A stretch of DNA of 64,000 nt from Porpolomopsis calyptriformis (GCA_951640195.1 OX621175.1:1600470-1664469), one strand, 5' to 3'. Counted from the first letter of the stretch, positions 12,398 through 23,163 are shown. Program-made: numbers and translations. Notes: generated by a model not told the origin, from the sequence alone.

Positions 12398-13396
12398 GGA
12401 CAGTTTCTATTCATTATCTATTGATGTGCTGCTATCATATGCCTGTACTTTGTTACAGTTTTACAATCGATACAATTGAGTTGGACTTTGATGCTCATGT
12501 CTCACGTGAAAAAAAAAAAACATACATGAATACATACATTACCTTGCCTGCGATGAAACCAATTACAACCTCATGTAACCTAGTAGATATGCCGAACACA
12601 ATCTGCTTTATTTACATATACAGAAAGGTGGCAGCTTCTGGACTCCCTATCCCTTAGGGAGATAGAGCCCCACGTTGTACTTGCGGTTAGTGTTTGGCCC
12701 AGCAGATGCGCTACACCCTTGAAGCTATTATCTCCCTCGGTTCACCCGTGTGGTTGAATGGTTGGGTCGCGTCGGTTGGCTGGGTGGGTTGCGCGCAGCT
12801 AACTCAGCCTCTGTCTCTCGTAATAGAGCTGCCTTCATTTTCTTCTTTTTATTCCGCTTCCACTTGTTTTGTTTGTAGTTTTTCCCTCGTTCAACCTGTG
12901 CTGTTGAAGTGGGAGAGAAATAAGAATAAGAATAAGTTAATAAATCAATACGCAATAAATAAATTCACGTTGAGTAGCCTGCCTACTTGGAGGTTCCGAG
13001 GTTCGTACCACGGCCACACGTGTAGATGATTGTCTGCTATACAGTAGTCAAAGGATGCTAAGTTATCGAGCGGCTGAATGAACTAACTTGTTTGGCTGCA
13101 CGATGCATGTTGGCAATGGAGCCCTAAGCCTCTGTTCGATTTCGCCTGCGAATGAAGAAGAAATCTCCTCTGTGGCTGATCATCATCATCAGTCTAGATA
13201 TTTGATATCTGGTGTGGCATGAGACCCATAGATCCCATTCACGTACCAGCTTTTGAGGTAGAATGTGCCAATGCGACATCCAATGGTGATTTATCCACAT
13301 GTGTTGGGTCGATACTTATATCGAACTCAGGGATCTTGACTGTGGCTGATCGTTTAGTCAGGATATCTGATGTAGCATGAGAGCGATGGATCCCAT
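12398..13396. other. Intergenic region with poly(A) tract and a local duplication
   Basis: There is no convincing gene here. A 12-A run after CACGTG at 12503-12520 is 14 A in copy 2. A segment starting GTGGCTGATC at 13172 is repeated imperfectly at 13342; both contain a GGATCCCATTCAC-like stretch, giving a local tandem duplication of about 170 bp. GGTTCGTACCACG at 13001-13013 looks like a tRNA B box, but no A box or cloverleaf fits. Confidence 0.5.
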
Positions 13397-14162
13397 TCAC
13401 ACACCAGCTTGTTGTGCCAAACAGGTGTCGCCTTTGTCGAGAAGGTCGGCTGCAGAGAGTAAAACGTTTGAAGGGCCCACAGAGATATGTTCCCTCGCTT
13501 TGTTCAGTGCGCTTGCAAGGCTGTCTATAATACGATGACCCGAATTCATCCAGGTATTTTGTTTTTTATATTTGTTGAAAATATCTGTCCATCCTATTAT
13601 AGAACGTAGTATAAACCATCAGGACTTTGGGAGCGATTCATCACGTACGATATTCCAATGGGTCGCCATGCATATAACTCTCCCAGCCCTGTTCTCTGCA
13701 TGTGGTGAGATAAGCGTCACGGTCAGGCTTTGAGTGGCCAAAGGAGTGCATCGTTCGAACGGCCCAAGGCCGGGTACTCCAAGGTTGTTCATTAAAGCTG
13801 GAAGGGGGTTCCATTGCGAAGAATTCTTCAAGGAGGTCATCCCTTAGCAGCTCTAAATAGCGCGACATCGATTTATCTCCAGAAACCAGGCTAGCCCAAT
13901 ATTGAAGATCAAGAAACGCAACCTGTTGGCACAGCATGAATGGCAAGGAAAAGTGGCGAGACTGATTCGTGATGATATTAAAGGCAATGAATTCCAATGG
14001 AAAATACTTCCAGCGTATCTTTGTGTCGGAACCCATCGGTTTGAACAGGTAGTTCTTTGAATTCTCCAATTCAAATAGACACAGCCAGCTGCTTGGTTGA
14101 ACCTCTGAGATGCCATCCTGCCATCTATGGGTATCGTTGAGAATAAAATCGAGATCTGCCAT
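13397..14162 (-). CDS. 'HSFGHS-module' protein 2, copy 1 (unknown function)
   Basis: ATG at 14160-14162. Exon 1 runs to about 13650 and ends in a GTACGT donor inside the Tyr-Arg codons. A 55-bp intron ends in TAG, and exon 2 reads on in frame to TGA at 13397-13399, giving about 235 residues. Landmarks shared with the two plus-strand relatives are NDTHRW near the start, FLDLQYWASLV, MSRYLELLRDDL, RPWAVRTMHSFGHS and GDPLEY at the exon end. In two of the three genes the intron sits at the same Tyr codon, so this junction is old. No JmjC part follows. Function is unknown. Of the three, this one has the cleanest gene model. Confidence 0.7.
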
Positions 14163-15400
14163 TGGATTCGGATTCGGTAGTGCTTTCGGAACTTGTGAAT
14201 GTTTGTTAATCCTATATTTGGTAGGTGTTCAAATCGAGCCCAGCATAACTTATGCTTGGCTGCGCACTTCAAAAGAGGCAGTTTGGACAATCGTGAGTGT
14301 AATTATAAAAGAAGGATGAACCATAAAATCAAGTGAGATGTTGAGGTCATCTCCATTGGAACTAAAATCGATGAAATTTTATCACCGAAGGTCTCTTTTT
14401 CTCGTTTGAATAGTAGCGACTTTCTCATTGTATTACAGCATTCGTAACTGAAATTTACTGATAAACAGATCAACTGGCACTGATTCGTGGTGATCATGCA
14501 ATGATTAGATGTACTTTGGGCATGGTGAAGTCAATTTAATGTAGACTAGTCAGCTGCCGCCTTAGCTAAATGTAAGTTTTCCAATTTGCTAATGATCCGC
14601 ACCTACAAACCTACTCTGTGGTATTGTTTTTCAGTAACTAGAAATTTTCATCACTGAAAAGATGTGAGGGGGTGATTGAGTGATTTAGTTACTGTTTTTC
14701 GTTGATTTCCCTTCCCTTCCTTCCAACAGTCTCATTTTGGCAAAGGTTTGCTAATGTCTTCAACCTTATCGATAGCCTGTATTATGGAACGCAATACTTG
14801 CCTGCTAAGAAAACTTTAAATGCCATCAATCTACGACATGCCAAGGTAAAGGGCCTCGGGTACACCTAGTATAGCAACATAAGATTAAAGTACGGCTGAA
14901 AGACATCTTTGTGCTTCTTCAGACGACTCAGAATCACTTATTTCTCACTTTGTAATGGAGCGTGACTGCCATCCTTGATGATGTTGGAGAAGCGGTGAAT
15001 GGTTTGCACCTTTGTGAGTGGTCATCTGGATACCAACACAAAAGGTCATAATGAAAATTCAATTCATAGGGAATATCCGACGTGCGTGAGCAGATGAAAT
15101 GTAGGAAAAGAGAGTGCGGGAGTGAGAATGGGTACGAGGGCCACCCTGAGAAGAAGGTAAAGAGGAAGTTGGCTAAGGGAGAACAAGGTGGAATCTACAG
15201 ACGGGAGGGATGGCAAGGGTCACCATCCATGCTTCTCTACTGCATCCGAGAGATTGCGTGCCGAATCTTGATAACCATATTATTCAACACAGGGGCCTGA
15301 TATTCAGATTTTTTAATGAAAGCCTTACCGTTCGATCCCAACCTCAGCATTTCCATCCTCTCGCCGTAACCGTTTGAAATCGTTTTGATCTCTCTGACCC
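14163..15400. other. Long non-coding stretch
   Basis: I see no gene with recognisable content or consistent splicing in these 1.24 kb. The one notable element is the repeat at 14778-14870. An open stretch at 15082-15300 is basic and low in complexity, and in copy 2 a C-to-T change near 62544 introduces a stop in it, which argues against coding. Confidence 0.5.
14778..14870 (+). repeat. Dispersed repeat shared with 29733-29832
   Basis: The core ATGGAACGCAA followed by GCCTGCTAAGAAAACTTTAA and a later ACATGCC..GGTAAAGG..GGGTACAC stretch also occurs just downstream of the Tet-like oxygenase gene, at about 80-85% identity by eye with one small indel. The element is also present in copy 2 at about 62077-62169. 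Its nature is unknown. It may be a fragment of a transposable element or of a duplicated 3' region. Confidence 0.7.
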
Positions 15401-15966
15401 CTAACCATCAATCCCATGGCTCTCCGTCGACTGTGGTCCAATGGGGTCATTATCAGTCCCCGGCTGGGTTGGCGCAGTGACGATCCCACAGTGGATTGTT
15501 TGCTGGATCTCTTCGGCTATCTTGCCATCGCCATCCGTTGTCGACTGGGTGTTTACCGACGGCTCTGCTATGGTTGTCATCTTCGTGTTCTTTGAATTGA
15601 CATAGACGGTCAGTAGTGTTTCTTCAGTTTCCTCATCCGACAAAAATTTGGCCTTCCATTGCTTTCTTCTTCTCGGGCTGACAGCTTTGGGGATGTTCAT
15701 CTCATTCGCCTAACACGTCCCCTCTGTCAACCTGAAAAAAAGGAAAAGAGCAAGCTCACCTGGTGATGTTGGGCAGCGTGACTTTGATTCCCCGCAGATC
15801 CTGGTCCCATGGGGTTTCCCTCACCCTCCATCTGGTCTGAGGTCGTAACCCTCTGAGATTGAGATCTAGTGGCCAAGTGAGGCGACGCGGACACAGTCAT
15901 GAAGAAGACTGCTGGAGATGGTCGTAGTAGAGGACCGTTCAGGTTCACCCTGTCAAACTGTGGCAT
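15401..15966 (-). CDS. Small low-complexity protein, copy 1
   Basis: ATG at 15964-15966. Exon 1 reads MPQFDRVNLNGPLLR onwards and ends at GTGAGC after CATCACCAG. The intron ends at GTTAG and exon 2 resumes in phase 0 (ANEMNIPKAV) to the stop at 15401. The product is about 170 residues, rich in Ser, Thr, Gln and Pro, with one basic patch (SPRRRKQWKAK), and is probably disordered and nuclear. No family was recognised. It is head-to-head with the F-box gene across 115 bp that contain CACGTGA at 15983-15989. Confidence 0.5.
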
Positions 15967-16081
15967 TTTAAGCGACCCTAGCCACGTGAATAATCGATTT
16001 TAGTTGAGAGTGAGTCAAAGCGTCGAGGTCGACTTAGTATATAGAGCAGCCGAAAGTCTCCCAAAACCACCATCATCCATC

Positions 16082-16885
16082 ATGATTTCCCTTCCCATAG
16101 ATCTGTGGCTCAAAATTATCCCCTACATTCAGAACTCGTCCCAAGATCTGCTCGCACTGGCACTAGTAAACAGGAACTTTGCCTCCGTTGTGTTTCCATT
16201 CCTGGCCCGATACATGCTTGTCGATCCAATGCCAAAGCCGCAACACCCGATTCGTTTCCTTGAATTCACCTCCATCAGGAATTGGCACGGCGGTTGGGTT
16301 CAGCAAAATTTGAAGAGGGCTGGGAGCAACCTGAGGGTCACCAGGTTGGGATTCAATACGTCCGGTTGTCAGTGTTTCAGGTTATTCCTATGTGTCTGGG
16401 TTTTATCGCTAACCCCGCATGAAGATGACTGCGTCGAACTCACGCACCTAAACTTTTTCCACAACGTGTGGCTCAGGGAAGTTACCCTCTCTGGATTACG
16501 ACTAAGACGGCTGGGTAACGTCAACCTAATCGATATCTCGAGGATATTTGCTGGATGTTCTATGGAAGATTTGACCAAGTTCACTCTCGATCTTACACGG
16601 GCCAACTGGGATAACTGCATCAAAGTCAATTGGGCCCTCCTCGACGCATATCTTTCCTCGAGACCTTCCCTTCAATCTGTGCACATTTTAGGCCCTCTGT
16701 CTGTGATGGAGGTCAGCGATATCATGCCACTGGTCACCGCGAAGGGCATCCTTGATGTCACGTTCAGGCCAACTTTGCCGGAACCATCGGTACCATTGGT
16801 ACCATGGCCATCTATATCTGGGCGGATACGTAGGAGGAAGTTTCGAAGAAGGAAGGGGAGTGGAACGGGGCAGGATACAGGTTGA
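16082..16885 (+). CDS. F-box protein, copy 1
   Basis: ATG at 16082 opens an intronless frame of 267 residues. Residues 1-45 form an F-box: LPIDLWLKIIPYI, then LLALALVNRNFA. The rest has leucine-rich, strand-helix repeats of the degenerate LRR kind usual in Agaricomycete F-box proteins (LTHLNF, REVTLSGLRL, LTKFTLDLTRAN, PSLQSVHILG). F-box proteins bind Skp1 in SCF ubiquitin ligases, with the repeats choosing the substrate. A close relative lies in inverted orientation at 17662-18405. The last ~35 residues are basic and may be a product of sequence beyond the ancestral end. Confidence 0.85.
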   Translation: MISLPIDLWLKIIPYIQNSSQDLLALALVNRNFASVVFPFLARYMLVDPMPKPQHPIRFLEFTSIRNWHGGWVQQNLKRAGSNLRVTRLGFNTSGCQCFRLFLCVWVLSLTPHEDDCVELTHLNFFHNVWLREVTLSGLRLRRLGNVNLIDISRIFAGCSMEDLTKFTLDLTRANWDNCIKVNWALLDAYLSSRPSLQSVHILGPLSVMEVSDIMPLVTAKGILDVTFRPTLPEPSVPLVPWPSISGRIRRRKFRRRKGSGTGQDTG

Positions 16886-17124
16886 ATAGGAACGGGGCAA
16901 TGTTATCCTGTAACAATCTGTTGAAATGGATCCGTTATGACCCTGGCTGATACTGACCAGTCCGAAGTGGAAGATATTGTCCTCTTGAGACTACCCAAGC
17001 CGAAGTCAGAGAACACAGAGAGAGATCGTTGTCATTGTTACTACATACATTTGCATCTGTGTCTACTTTTTATATGTATGCGACATCAAAGGGGTCAGGG
17101 CTTTGTGATCCTTTGATAGCACGA

Positions 17125-17270
17125 TAGCCGATTGGTTGTTTGAAAAGATAGTTGAGACGGGATTGGGCCAAATACTTCACCAATAAAGGTGCGGAGCCAT
17201 AAGGCTTCCTTTGCAGCACGAGTTGCTACATATTTAGCTTTAGGGATCTCTCCGATGGGAAATGGCAGGG
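17125..17270 (-). pseudogene. Ty1/copia RNase H fragment
   Basis: On the minus strand a short frame reads KYVATRAAKEALWLRTFIG and then EVFGPIPSQ. This matches the copia RNase H signature, in which an EAEY(I/V)A motif is followed by AAKEALWLR. Here the first Glu-Ala pair reads PKA. Only ~45 residues remain and no LTR was seen. The relic sits exactly in the spacer of the inverted F-box duplication. Confidence 0.75.
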
Positions 17271-17661
17271 CGAATCTGCGTGGGTGACAAAAGCAACAGT
17301 TCGATATTACTTGCAGCCGCTGCGCAATCCAACAATCTTTCTTCTCAGTAATATCGTGCTATCAAAGGATCACAAAGCGCTTCGCTTTGTAGGTTAGACC
17401 CCTTCGATGTCGTATACATATAAAAAGTAGACACAGATGCAGCAACAATGACAACGATCTCTCTCTGTGTTCTCCGCCTTGGGCTTGGGTCGTCTCAAGA
17501 GGACGATATCTTCCAATCCAGACTCATCAGTATCAGGCAGGGTCATCATACGCGATCCATTGCAACAGATGGCTACAGGATAACGTCACCACATTCCCAT
17601 TCAACCCGTATCCTGCCCCCTTCCACTACCCTTCCTTCTTCAAAACTTCTTCCTGCCTCGC

Positions 17662-18405
17662 TTACATACCCACCCACGATAGGGATGGCCATGGTACCGA
17701 TGGTTCCGGCAGGGTTGGCATGGATGTCACCCTAAGGATGCCCTTGGTGCCAATCAGTGGCATGATATCGTTGACCTCTATCACAAACAGAGGGCCTAAA
17801 ATGTGCACAGATTGAAGGGAAGGTCTCGAGGAAAGATATGCGTCGAGGAGGGCCCAATTGACGTTGACGCAGTTATCCAGGTTGGCCCGTGTAAGATCCA
17901 GAGTGAACTTGGTCAAAGCACTCATCAGACATCCAGCAAATATTCTCGAGATATCGATTGTGTCGTAGTGACCCGGCATTTTTAGTCGTAATCCAGAGAG
18001 GGTAACTTCCCTGAGGTATAAGTTGCGGGAAAAGCTTAACCGCTCGAGTTCTAGGCAGTCATCTTTATGCGGGATTAGTGATAAAGCCCAGACATATAGG
18101 AATAAACTAAAACACTGACATCCGGAGGCATCGAATCCCAACCTGGCGACCCACAGGTTACTCCCGGCCATCTCCAGATGTTCCTGAACCAAATCGCCGC
18201 CCCACTCCGAAATGGCGGTGAACTCAACAAGGTGGATAGGGTGTCGCGGCTGTGGCAATGGATTGACGATGGCATATTGGGCCAGGGAGGGCAACACAGC
18301 GGAGGAAACATCCCTATTCACTAGGGATAGTGCGAGTAGATCCCTGGGCCTGTCCTGAATGTGGGAGATTATTTTGAACCACAGCTCTAGGGGAAGGAGG
18401 ATCAT
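17662..18405 (-). CDS. F-box protein (inverted paralogue)
   Basis: ATG at 18403-18405, intronless, 247 residues. The F-box reads LPLELWFKIISHI then LLALSLVNRDV. It is similar along its length to the F-box gene at 16082, with the same repeat landmarks (REVTLSGLRL, LTKFTLDLTRAN, PSLQSVHILGPL). The two genes converge, ending 776 bp apart. The C-terminus differs, since this protein stops soon after EPSVPWPSLS. A role in SCF-type ubiquitination is the family expectation. Unlike its partner it is not within the part of the duplicated block visible here. Confidence 0.83.
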   Translation of the reverse strand: MILLPLELWFKIISHIQDRPRDLLALSLVNRDVSSAVLPSLAQYAIVNPLPQPRHPIHLVEFTAISEWGGDLVQEHLEMAGSNLWVARLGFDASGCQCFSLFLYVWALSLIPHKDDCLELERLSFSRNLYLREVTLSGLRLKMPGHYDTIDISRIFAGCLMSALTKFTLDLTRANLDNCVNVNWALLDAYLSSRPSLQSVHILGPLFVIEVNDIMPLIGTKGILRVTSMPTLPEPSVPWPSLSWVGM

Positions 18406-18514
18406 GATGGATGGTGGGTGGTGGCTTAGGGAGAAAGTGGAGAATTGGGGTCGAGAAAAAATGAGGGGATTTTATAGTGTGGATGCCACGATTATTGTGG
18501 CTTGTGGCAAACGA

Positions 18515-18835
18515 GCTCTGCCCACGCTCACTGTCGATTGGCTTGGTTTTCTCGCCCCTTAATTCTCAGACCGCGGTAGGTTCATGTCCTGTCAGCGAAC
18601 GCTGCATGCGTCATGCAGTTAGTCAGTGCTACACAGCGCTATGTTACCATTCACCTTCGGTCGGCCTGGTTCTTGCCTCTTAGCTTCACTGCACCACAAT
18701 GTATCACCACCTTTTAACCAAGTACACTCTGTTCGGAACAGAGCGGTTCGGTTCAGAGGAGTACACTGAAACTCTGTTAGACTGCTCTCCAACCTTTGCT
18801 TCAAACGGAATGCATTTATTTCAGCCAGGCCTCTA
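18515..18835 (-). repeat. Dispersed repeat related to the satellite flank
   Basis: In reverse complement this matches 32400-32740. Shared landmarks are TCTGTTCCGAACAGAGTG, a GTGGTGCAGTGAAGC-type stretch, AACCAAGCCAATCGAC, and the block with GTTCGCTGACAGGACATGA. The same last phrases occur degenerately in each satellite monomer at 32640-34850. It looks like an old interspersed element from which the satellite may derive. No coding potential was seen. Confidence 0.7.
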
Positions 18836-19063
18836 AGTGAACGCAAGGGAGAAGGGCAGGTAGAAGAAGGTGGCAGGATCAGGATCGAATGGCGCAGTGT
18901 TATTCCACAGTTGTCCTCTACTTTTTAGCTCAATCTACAGCTCCATCGACTCAATACGGTATATGCAGTGAAGTATAGCAGGCGTAGCTGATAAATCTCG
19001 ACAAACAAACCATACTTGCCCCGATCACTTTAGTGCATCTTGCTAAATCTCTTGATAAAATCC

Positions 19064-21070
19064 ATGGAGACTGATTTGCATGCTCTCGAAACTAGCTGGT
19101 GGCCTGTTGGAAAGGTCCCGCAGGCCACAGTTCCGCTATCCTCACGATGCTATATCAAAAACACCACCCAGGATGGACTCATGTCAGTCCAAGCGGCCCA
19201 ACATATTTGTTCTCTCCCGATAAAGTGGAGGCCAATATTCACCGTCATTGACTTGTGCCAGCTTCAGCTGCAATTTCAAAAAGAGGATGGAGGGAGTCAT
19301 CTTGGAAAGTTGATGGTATGGTATGACATGCTTAGGACGTATATCATAAAGGAAGCGCAAAGAGAAAAGCCTGCGTCTGGCAGTCTTTGGATTCCTGATG
19401 TCGTTCATCGGTTCTGTGTTCGACTGGAGCTAGGGAAGGCCCACCAGCCCAAAAAACTCAAAGCATTCGAAGCCGAGCTTAGAAGCCATTATTCTTCCAG
19501 ACAACACTGGTGGTATGGTAAGATATCGATATTTTCAAGGCTAGGCTTGAGTAATAAATGCTTGTATACCCAGACCTTTTATCCTGGAAGCAGAGCAAAG
19601 AATTCTACTGGCTTCCCCAAGTCCTAAAATCCGTTGATCCTTTCAGTGACCGATCGAATTGCACCACCTGGCTTGACGGTTTCGAAGCAGACTGCATCTT
19701 ATTTGGGTTCACCAATCGTTTGGAGGCTGTCGCGATCTCCTCCGTGGAACTTGAGCGTGTACCTGAGCTTGAACTTGGACCTGGGTATGAACACGAACAC
19801 GAATATGAACAAGATGATAACGATCAAGGTGAGGGTGAAGGTGAAGGTGTGTGATCCTGATGTCAATTCGATAGCTTGTTAAGTACTTATCATTCAATTA
19901 ATTTCATGAGCTCCAAAAAGGAAGCGAGGACGCCCACGCAAGGACAAGCATGTTGAATTATCTAATGATTTCCCCAAAGCATGGATTCTGAGGAGTGGAG
20001 AGAGGGTTGCATCTTGCCCTATGGATTTCTTTCAGACCCTCCCTGCATTAACGGGGGGTGATGTCCCCAGAAAAAAGGCCATGAGAAAGGTACCGACTAT
20101 GTTATTTTTCAATGGCGTCATATTCACCATACACAGAGAATTCAAGCGAATACAAAACCAGAAGCAGAAGCAGGCGTCTCAGCAAAGTCACTACCTGCTT
20201 CTCCTGGCAAGGACTTCCAGGTTTGTTTGTAGTTTTATGTTTGTATTTGAATGATTTGTACAGGTAAGACGCCCTAAGCAGCCCTCATTGGCAAGGCGTA
20301 TACCCTCCTCAGCTATACCATCTGTGAATCACCCTCAGCAGGTGGGTCTTATCTTCTTCATACCTAGTCAGAAGCAATGGCGATTTATCCAAGAATTCGT
20401 CCAGAAAAATCGAAATCGAAATCTATCCGAAAGCCTGCTTGTAGGTCTGGATCCAGAAATAGAGGTTGAGAAAAGGAAAAGGGTATAGTATTTTCCCCAT
20501 CATGTGCCTCGTGTATGCTTATATGTATGTCTCCTAGGATACGAAGGGGAAGGGGCGCGCTACAGACACCACTCTGGTGGGTATCAGGCTTGCATTCGAG
20601 TCATTCGGAGTACAAGTCCAGATGGATGGTGACGGTAGCCATCCTTTTTCTTCTAGGTCGTGGATGATGGTCACGATAAGCTAGAACCAGAACCCATCCC
20701 ACGTTGGGTGAAATTGCTCCTTCAGCCACTCAGCGGTAATGCAGATGACCTCGCAACCCACCTCCTTGATCTATCGGATGCAACGAAAGGATACGACAAG
20801 AAAGGCATATGGGTCGATTTGTCACACTTTGATGTAGACATGGTATGTCTTTCTGTCGAATATGGGGGTATTGCATCCATCCATTTTTCTGACTAGATCA
20901 AGAATCTGGTGATGGAGTGGAAAAAGCGACAAGACTTGGCAAATTTCACTATGTTTGAGGACAACGACGAGTTGGTTTTCATGAAGAGAACGTTCAAAGG
21001 CATACACGCCCTCATTGCCAAAGGTGCCATGCACAACTTTCATAAGTATGTTGAGGAAATGATGAAATGA
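19064..21070 (+). CDS. AT-hook protein of unknown function
   Basis: I start at ATG 19064. Exon 1 runs to about 19520 and the frame continues after CCAG at about 19589. A tail of Glu/Asp/His and Gly/Glu pairs follows, then an exon with KRGRPRKDK (about 19922-19945), a consensus AT-hook. Several short exons lead to a conserved-looking C-terminus (IPRWVKLLLQPLSG, then WVDLSHFDVDM) ending at TGA about 21068-21070. The AT-hook suggests binding to A/T-rich DNA in the nucleus. The N-terminal ~150 residues have a layout faintly like the HSFGHS module but without the motif. It converges on the Ulp1 gene 134 bp away. Confidence 0.6.
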
Positions 21071-21204
21071 AGACAAGGTTGCGATGCACAAATGAATAGA
21101 ATGGCTGAATGAACGAATGCTGAACGAATGCTGAATGCTATTACAGCTAATAAAGCTACCCCATCTTCAGACAAAAACCAGGTGAATAGTACAGTGAGTG
21201 TATA

Positions 21205-22812
21205 TTAAGATTCCTTGCGATCGCCAATCCTAAGCTTCCCAGAAACCAGCTCCATGATCATCATATTCCGAAAATCAGCAACATCAGCCTCTTCCAAAAC
21301 TGAAGGTATAGCCATACCGTTGACCAGCCACTTGAGATATTGACAGGTATACACCCCGCAATCTGTGGACCCTTTTTGTTGCGGCACAGACATATCTGTT
21401 TCGCAATTCCACCCAGAGAGATTATAATTCACCTCAGTGGTGAGATAATCGCTGACAGCCTTTTTCGACACCTGTCAGCATTTAATCAGGAACTCTGTGG
21501 CTTGAAAATCTCACTTTAATAATGCCTGCCCGGGTCTTCGCATTTCCGCATGCAGTCATACTATCATAGAACTCCCAGCGTCGATCCGTGAAGTTCATCC
21601 TCAGCAGCAGCCAGTGATTTTGGTTTTGGTTTACGGGGATATAAAGGGACTTCAAGGTTTCCAACGTCTCGTTGATGGAGGACAAAGCAGCTGCATACCA
21701 TCCACGTTTGACCTTTTGGCCATTCTTGGTAACCTGTCAGATCGATGGAAGGAAGGAAACGTTTGGGAAAAGGGCTTACCAACTCTGCAGAGAGCAACCT
21801 TGTTGCGCCACCATAATCCTTGTGGTCTAGGTTTGATACCTGAGGCCAGAAATATGTCGATATCAGTTTTACTTCTTTATCCTTATTCTGAGCCCGACAG
21901 AGATCGATGTATGAGCCTAGGATAGAGTCATCCAATTCGGCGCCTGGGTTAAGCTTTTGTAGAGCTTTGTGGTCAACGAGGGAGGTGGAGCGTGGGCATA
22001 CCAAGGATGGGTCTGCAAGCAGACGTATCCAAGGCATCGTGGAACGCTCTTCCTTGGAGAAAAAGGCATAGATCGGGGTGTCGACAAATTTCAATGGTTT
22101 GTTTGCCTCTTTTACACCAAATAGTTAGTCTTCAACAAGCAGAGAAAACGCAATGTCTTACCAGCTGCAATAGTACTGCTTGGGCATGCTCGCAAAAACA
22201 CATGGAATTGCCAGGCGTAAAGTCTTGTCTTTTTCTCTGGGAAGCCTAGGTGGTCTTTTGAAATTTCTAGCCACCTGGGCAGATAAAGCTGGACACTGGG
22301 GGTTTTTAAAGCCCTTTCCCACTCTGCGTGTCAATTAAAATTAAAATCGAAGCGTGAATAAATATCTCATTACACTCACCGTCCAGAGAGGGTGCAGGCA
22401 TGCCTTCATCCTTCCAGGCACCATATCTCTTAATGAGTTCCATAAAGTCATTGCGGCCCTCTGGGATATGGGTGCATCCACAGAATGTTCGCCATAGCCA
22501 TGGGGTGAGGACTTCAGGCGAGCGCAAATTATGCCCCTTCACCCCCTTGAAGTAGTCCTCTATGGCAGCACGCAACCGAGTGTGGTAGTTGTAGTTATGG
22601 CTGTACTGGCCAGTAGCACTTGTATGCCAATACATGTAGTGCGCATCAAAGAGCGCAAGCTCGAATGCTGGGAGGCCATCATCATGCAATTCGCAGCATA
22701 TCGTGCCTATCCAGATGAAATTACGTCCAAAGGTCCATTTAGTGAACTTGCTAACGGGGGGGGTTGTCGACTGATTCCAGAGGCTTTCATCGTTGGCGAA
22801 AACTTCAGCCAT
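21205..22812 (-). CDS. Ulp1-type cysteine peptidase (C48, SUMO-protease family)
   Basis: I start at ATG 22810-22812; an upstream exon cannot be excluded. Exons joined in frame include 22380-22812, about 22160-22320, about 21960-22110, two to about 21505, and a last from about 21471 to 21205. The C-terminal domain has the whole catalytic set: His in NQNHWLLL, Asp in WEFYDSM, Gln in PQQKGS and the nucleophile Cys in TDCGVYTCQYLKW (codon 21358-21360). The N-terminal ~200 residues are not a known domain (WTFGRNFIW, then YLPRWLEI). Ulp1 enzymes cleave SUMO or related tags. Such long Ulp1 proteins are multiplied in Agaricomycetes, and some are carried by transposons. The enzyme looks active. Confidence 0.85.
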
Positions 22813-22982
22813 TCCTTAATTCCAGCTTAAGTTGATTCGCGTACACTAACGGAACCCACACATAAACACTCACCTCACAAAGCGACTCTATGTGAGGCTT
22901 CGGGGTTTCCTAGAAATCCTTATAGGACTAGCCACCAGTTCACTTTACTTCACTTCTTGCAGCCTTCGTTTGCCTGTCGATT

Positions 22983-23163
22983 AAATCAAATCACGACACA
23001 ACTCATGAAACTCACTGCGTGAGCCAAAGCCCTGGGACAACCCACTTATAAGGCTGCGAACAAAGTTGCAGAGTTGGTTGTGTATAGTAATATAGAACTA
23101 ACTAGTGCATCTTAGCGCATACATTTGCTGAATTCAAAAAAAAAAAAATCAAATCAAATCACG
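22983..23163 (+). mobile_element. 5'-truncated LINE 3' end with target-site duplication
   Basis: The insert (22996-23150) ends in a poly(A) run and is flanked by 13-bp direct repeats AAATCAAATCACG at 22983-22995 and 23151-23163. Its 3' UTR matches that of the longer insert at 26859-27742: GACTCACTGCGT-like start, AAAGCCC, ACAAAGT..CAG, and CTTAGC(G/A)C before the A tail. Only about 155 bp of the element was copied. It sits in the promoter region between the divergent Ulp1 and PHD genes. Confidence 0.9.

Larger units (their letters stand above)
1..16701 (+). repeat. Segmental duplication, copy 1
   Basis: This stretch recurs in the same orientation at 47285-64000. The coordinate offset is 47284 at the left end, 47296 after a 12-bp insertion in copy 2 near 50200, 47297 after a 1-bp insertion near 56193, and 47299 after a poly(A) length change near 59815. 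About two dozen base differences are visible by eye, i.e. roughly 99.8-99.9% identity, in introns and intergenic DNA as well as exons. The left end lies outside the window and the right end is hidden because copy 2 runs off the window. It could be a tandem or dispersed duplication, or an assembly artefact. Confidence 0.97.
16082..18405. repeat. Large inverted duplication with ~230-bp spacer
   Basis: The left arm (about 16082-17130) and right arm (about 17360-18405) are reverse complements at moderate identity. Each carries an F-box gene pointing inward plus its 3' flank. The flanks match well: a CACAGAGAGAGATCGTTGTC-type stretch, the Tyr/Met-rich TATATGTATGCGACATC stretch and CTTTGTGATCCTTTGATAGC in the left arm all recur inverted at about 17350-17480. 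The spacer holds a copia relic. The arms could extrude as a hairpin in single strands. Confidence 0.8.

Noticed and set aside
12990..13025. tRNA-like B box GGTTCGTACCACG
   Set aside because: The stem pairs only with a mismatch, no A box lies at the right distance and no cloverleaf can be drawn, so I did not call a tRNA or SINE.
13172..13410. Two similar 70-bp stretches as terminal repeats of a small transposon
   Set aside because: They are direct, imperfect and lack target-site duplication, so a local tandem duplication explains them better.
15082..15300. Basic 72-residue plus-strand open frame
   Set aside because: In copy 2 a single base change puts a stop in it, and it has no recognisable content.
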